DNA from: an uncultured Collinsella sp.
Lineage (GTDB): Bacteria > Actinomycetota > Coriobacteriia > Coriobacteriales > Coriobacteriaceae
Direction: 5' to 3'
Assembly (NCBI GenBank): GCA_900552735.1
Contig: USBA01000019.1
Location: 1-16,705, forward strand
DNA length: 16,705 nucleotides
Shown here: positions 13,630-16,705 of the stretch, one piece after another
Numbering within the stretch: the first letter of the stretch is position 1
Layout: each line of letters opens with the position of its first letter
Program-made: the position numbers and the translations under genes
Notes under the pieces: model-generated
Told to the model about the DNA's origin: nothing
Databases searched by the model: none
Seen by the model: only the letters and a program-made list of their open reading frames with translations

Positions 13630-13665
13630 CGGCCTCGGCTGACACAGCAGTACCGACCGAGGCCG
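13630..13665 (+). terminator. Weak terminator-like hairpin after the M42 peptidase
   Basis: CGGCCTCGG and CCGAGGCCG form a perfect 9-bp stem with an 18-base loop, 9 bases after the stop codon. The following tract TCCTCTCT is only moderately T-rich. Confidence 0.6.
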
Positions 13666-13677
13666 TCCTCTCTAAGT

Positions 13678-13738
13678 TGCGGTGAAATAGGGATTGTTTG
13701 GCGGTTTTAAACGCTTAAACAGTCCCTATTTCACCGCA
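13678..13738. repeat. Long inverted repeat between convergent genes
   Basis: Arms of 22 bases (13678-13699 and 13717-13738; left arm starts TGCGGTGAAATAGGG) pair throughout with one G-T wobble. GCG/CGC inside the 17-base loop can extend the stem. No T run follows on either strand, so it is not a classical terminator and is better described as a palindromic repeat between the convergent M42 peptidase and mnmA genes. Confidence 0.85.
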
Positions 13739-13756
13739 GCCATGAAGGGGATGGGG

Positions 13757-14857
13757 CTACTTGATGGCACCGGTCACGGTACCGCCGCCGAGGACGATGT
13801 CGCCGTGGTAGACTACAACGGCCTGGCCGGGGGCGATGGCTCGCTGCGGCTCGTCAAAAGTCAGCAGCATTTGCCCGTCTTCGCCGCGCGTAAGGGTCGC
13901 TGCTTGGTCTTTCTGACGGTAACGGTACTTGGCGCCCACGCGAATGCCGCCGGCATCGAGTTCTGCCTCCATGCGGTCGGCAGGGGCGCTCCAGATCCAG
14001 TCGTCGGCCGTGAGTGCTGTGGCCGTTAGGTCCTCGGCCTCACCCAGATGCACGGTGTTGTTGACGGCGTCGACGCCTGTCACGTATACGGGATGCGCCA
14101 TCGCTACGCCCAAACCCTTGCGCTGGCCGATGGTATAGCGCAGTGCGCCGTTGTGGCGCCCGACCACGCTGCCGTCGCGCCATACGATGTCGCCCGGTGC
14201 AGCGGCATGTCCGCAGCGGCGCTCGATATAGCCCGCGTAGTCACCGTCTGGAATAAAGCAAATATCCTCGCTTTCGGCCTTCTTGGCGTTGATGAAGTCC
14301 TGCTCGGCGGCAATGCGGCGCACGTCGCGCTCCTTGTCCAGGCCTGCCAGCGGAAAGATTGTGCGTGCCAGGCGCTCTTGCGTGAGCGAATACAAAAAGT
14401 AACTCTGGTCCTTTTTGGGGTCCTCGCCGCGATGCAGCTGCCAGGTGCCGTCGGGCGCCTGGCTCGTTTTGGCGTAATGTCCCGTTGCGATGTAGTCGCA
14501 GCCCATGTCCAGCGCCGCATCGAGCAACGCGCCAAACTTAATGTGGCGGTTGCAGATGATGCACGGGTTGGGCGTCAGCCCCTCCTGGTAGGCGTTCACA
14601 AAACGCTCGATAACACTGTGGTCGAAGGTCTGCTGCAGGTCGAGCACATGGTGGGGTATCCCCAGGCGCTCGGCGACGGCCTTTGCATCGGCGATGTCGC
14701 GGTCGACCTTACTCGTGCCCGTGGCGGGGTCGGGCGCGGGGCAGGTGAGGCGCATGGTGGCGCCGACGCATTCGTAGCCCTGGCTTTTGAGCAGGTACGC
14801 GGTCACGCTAGAATCGACGCCGCCGCTCATGGCGACGAGCACGCGCTTGTTGTGCAT
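13757..14857 (-). CDS. mnmA: tRNA-specific 2-thiouridylase MnmA
   Basis: The ORF encodes 366 residues, the normal length of the family; ATG 14857 has AAGGAG 9 bases upstream on the minus strand. MnmA activates U34 of tRNA-Lys, -Glu and -Gln with ATP and inserts sulfur to give 2-thiouridine, which stabilises wobble decoding. The evidence is the PP-loop SGGVDSS (11-17) near the N-terminus, NPCIICNRHIKFG (97-109) with catalytic C102, GHYAK (126-130), the SYFLY motif (152-156), the second catalytic cysteine C200 in ESEDICFIPDGDY, and GQRKGLG downstream. The sulfur donor chain is not encoded here, but the upstream gene on the same strand is cysK. A strong terminator hairpin lies in the 180-base gap between cysK and mnmA, right before the ribosome binding site, so mnmA probably has separate or attenuated expression. 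Confidence 0.97.
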   Translation of the reverse strand: MHNKRVLVAMSGGVDSSVTAYLLKSQGYECVGATMRLTCPAPDPATGTSKVDRDIADAKAVAERLGIPHHVLDLQQTFDHSVIERFVNAYQEGLTPNPCIICNRHIKFGALLDAALDMGCDYIATGHYAKTSQAPDGTWQLHRGEDPKKDQSYFLYSLTQERLARTIFPLAGLDKERDVRRIAAEQDFINAKKAESEDICFIPDGDYAGYIERRCGHAAAPGDIVWRDGSVVGRHNGALRYTIGQRKGLGVAMAHPVYVTGVDAVNNTVHLGEAEDLTATALTADDWIWSAPADRMEAELDAGGIRVGAKYRYRQKDQAATLTRGEDGQMLLTFDEPQRAIAPGQAVVVYHGDIVLGGGTVTGAIK

Positions 14858-14886
14858 GGGGAGGTTCTCCTTGGTGGCATGTGGCC

Positions 14887-14925
14887 AAAAAAGAAAAGCG
14901 GCGCGGGAGGCTGGTTCCGCGCCGC
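14887..14925 (-). terminator. Strong terminator just upstream of mnmA
   Basis: Read on the minus strand, GCGGCGCGG and CCGCGCCGC form a perfect 9-bp GC stem with a 10-base loop, followed by TTTTCTTTTTT. It ends only about 30 bases before the mnmA start codon. It could end the cysK transcript or act as an attenuator in an mnmA leader. Confidence 0.85.
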
Positions 14926-14995
14926 AGACATTGTAGCAAGTTCGGACGTCTCGTGGGACACCCTAACGAGATGGGCTCAGGCAGCCAGAAGAGAG

Positions 14996-15022
14996 GATAG
15001 GCCGGCATGCCATGGGCCTATC
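14996..15022 (-). terminator. Hairpin shortly after the cysK stop
   Basis: GATAGGCC and GGCCTATC form an 8-bp perfect stem with an 11-base loop about 17 bases beyond the cysK stop on the minus strand. The tract after it (CTCTCTTCT) is pyrimidine-rich but short of T, so termination would be partial. Confidence 0.4.
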
Positions 15023-15038
15023 GACAAGTGACGGGCCC

Positions 15039-15977
<939 letters not shown>

Positions 15978-16035
15978 GGTGAACCTCCAAAGTGTTCAAG
16001 TTGCTGGTTGCCGTGTGGTTTCACGGTGCGTGTAG

Positions 16036-16075
16036 CAGCTAAACCCATAAACCTTATAGGTTGTTCGTTTAGCTG
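16036..16075 (-). promoter_or_regulatory. Nested inverted repeat in the cysK 5' leader
   Basis: CAGCTAAAC (16036-16044) and GTTTAGCTG (16067-16075) are perfect 9-bp arms. Between them AACCT-TAT-AGGTT (16050-16062) is a second inverted repeat. If the promoter at 16085-16113 is used, this lies in the first 45 bases of the cysK mRNA, so it may be an operator or an RNA structure. Confidence 0.5.
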
Positions 16076-16084
16076 TTGGGAAGC

Positions 16085-16113
16085 ATACTAGACACTAAAG
16101 CCTAGTAATGCAA
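16085..16113 (-). promoter_or_regulatory. Candidate cysK promoter overlapped by an inverted repeat
   Basis: On the minus strand TTGCAT (16113-16108), a 17-base spacer and TAGTAT (16090-16085) form a plausible sigma-70 promoter. The inverted repeat TACTAG-N10-CTAGTA (16086-16107) covers the minus-10 box and the spacer, which is where a repressor would act. The divergent Rrf2 protein is the natural candidate. Confidence 0.5.
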
Positions 16114-16166
16114 TAGGAAATAGAAGATTATTACGAGCTGATTAACCATCTTGACCGGAACGGGTA

Positions 16167-16194
16167 TTTTCAAAACCAATTTTTCGGCTAGAAT
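16167..16194 (+). promoter_or_regulatory. Candidate promoter of the Rrf2 regulator gene
   Basis: TTTTCA (16167-16172), 16 bases, then TAGAAT (16189-16194), placing the start of transcription about 30 bases before the ATG at 16231. The minus-35 match is weak. Confidence 0.35.
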
Positions 16195-16230
16195 TTCTAC
16201 GGACTAAATGACCGAAAGGCAGCACTATAC

Positions 16231-16659
16231 ATGTTGGTTTCTACAAAGGGCAGATATGCCCTGCGCGTTATGGTCGATCTGGCCGAGCACCAGGCGGCCG
16301 GTCGCATCCCGCTCAAAGAGATCGCGGCGCGACAGGGGATTTCCGAGAAATATCTCGAGAACATCTTGGCTACGCTCGTGCGCGCCAACATGCTTTCGGG
16401 CATGCGCGGCAAGGGCGGCGGCTACGTGCTCACGCGCCCGCCCGAGCAGTACACGGTGGGCGAGATCCTGCGCCTGACCGAGGGCAGTCTGGCACCGGTT
16501 GCATGCCTGGATGGCGACTGCAAGGGCTGCTCACGCTCGGATGAGTGCCCCACGCTCGACGTGTGGAAGAACCTGGACAAGCTCATCAACGACTACCTCG
16601 ACGGTGTGACACTCGATCAACTTGTCGCTCCCAACCATGGCTACGACTACGTCATCTAA
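16231..16659 (+). CDS. Rrf2-family transcriptional regulator (IscR/CymR-like)
   Basis: The ORF encodes 142 residues, usual for the family; ATG 16231 has GAAAGG about 12 bases upstream. The N-terminus MLVSTKGRYALRVMVDLAEH is the typical Rrf2 start, followed by the winged helix: recognition segment GISEKYLENILATLVRA (36-52) and wing GMRGKGGGYVLTRP (57-70). A dimerisation helix follows. A cysteine cluster C92, C97, C100 and C106 (ACLDGDCKGCSRSDECP) lies where IscR holds its Fe-S ligands, although the spacing differs from the C92/C98/C104 of E. coli IscR. That suggests Fe-S or redox sensing. CymR-type relatives, which lack this cluster, control cysteine metabolism, and this gene is divergent from cysK, so it probably regulates cysK and itself. 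No isc or suf genes are visible, although the gene lies at the window edge. Confidence 0.92.
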   Translation: MLVSTKGRYALRVMVDLAEHQAAGRIPLKEIAARQGISEKYLENILATLVRANMLSGMRGKGGGYVLTRPPEQYTVGEILRLTEGSLAPVACLDGDCKGCSRSDECPTLDVWKNLDKLINDYLDGVTLDQLVAPNHGYDYVI

Positions 16660-16666
16660 CCCACAC

Positions 16667-16697
16667 CTGCCATTTGGGGACGGGGTAGAAATGGTAG
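16667..16697. repeat. Hairpin repeat with GGGACGGGG loop, copy B
   Basis: CTGCCATTT (16667-16675) pairs with AAATGGTAG (16689-16697) with one G-T wobble, around a 13-base loop containing GGGGACGGGG. It starts 8 bases after the regulator stop codon. The loop matches that of the hairpin at 9205-9239, though the arms differ in sequence. No T run follows within the window. Confidence 0.75.
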
Positions 16698-16705
16698 ATT
16701 CTCTC

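Noticed and set aside
12566..13645. 359-residue minus-strand frame opposite the M42 peptidase
   Set aside because: The plus strand carries every metal-site motif of M42; the antisense frame has none and no start signal.

Overview
The window looks like chromosomal DNA of a high-GC Gram-positive gut bacterium, most likely Coriobacteriia and probably Collinsella or a close relative. This is an inference from GC-rich codon use, AGGAGG-type ribosome binding sites, the gene repertoire and the hairpin-rich intergenic repeats; no rRNA or other taxonomic marker is present. Apart from the repeats and one AT-richer gene, it reads as ordinary chromosome, with no phage, transposase, CRISPR or tRNA gene.

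Layout. Bases 1-1800 carry a left-truncated unknown gene (minus), an acidic membrane protein and a GNAT acetyltransferase, with three copies of one 10-bp palindrome around them. Bases 1844-2220 hold a terminator followed by a very regular array of eight alternating 16-bp half-repeats. A DEAD-box RNA helicase with a long basic Arg/Gly tail fills 2503-4725. Bases 4793-5878 have no convincing intact gene but contain a strong terminator, a possible ABC-ATPase remnant and a multi-half-site candidate operator. Next come a DinJ/RelB-like antitoxin without a toxin and, 23 bases later, a CPBP (CAAX/Abi) intramembrane protease, which meets a convergent YgiQ-type radical SAM gene stop-to-stop.

Bases 9418-10757 hold a YoaK/DUF1275 membrane protein and, convergent to it across a terminator, an AT-richer LURP-one/tubby-like protein. 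A FucO-type iron alcohol dehydrogenase with a long structured leader follows. After it lies a 130-bp element with 31-bp perfect inverted ends, then an M42 metallopeptidase. The right end is a sulfur block: mnmA (tRNA 2-thiouridylase) and cysK (cysteine synthase) on the minus strand, and a divergent Rrf2/IscR-type regulator with a cysteine cluster. Cysteine made by CysK is the usual ultimate sulfur source for MnmA thiolation, and the Rrf2 protein is the obvious candidate regulator of cysK through inverted repeats in the shared intergenic region.

The most unusual content is non-coding: the strictly spaced 81-bp-period array, the 130-bp inverted-repeat element around a terminator, a family of hairpins with a GGGACGGGG loop, and a 27-bp tandem repeat that forms the C-terminus and stop codon of the antitoxin-like gene.
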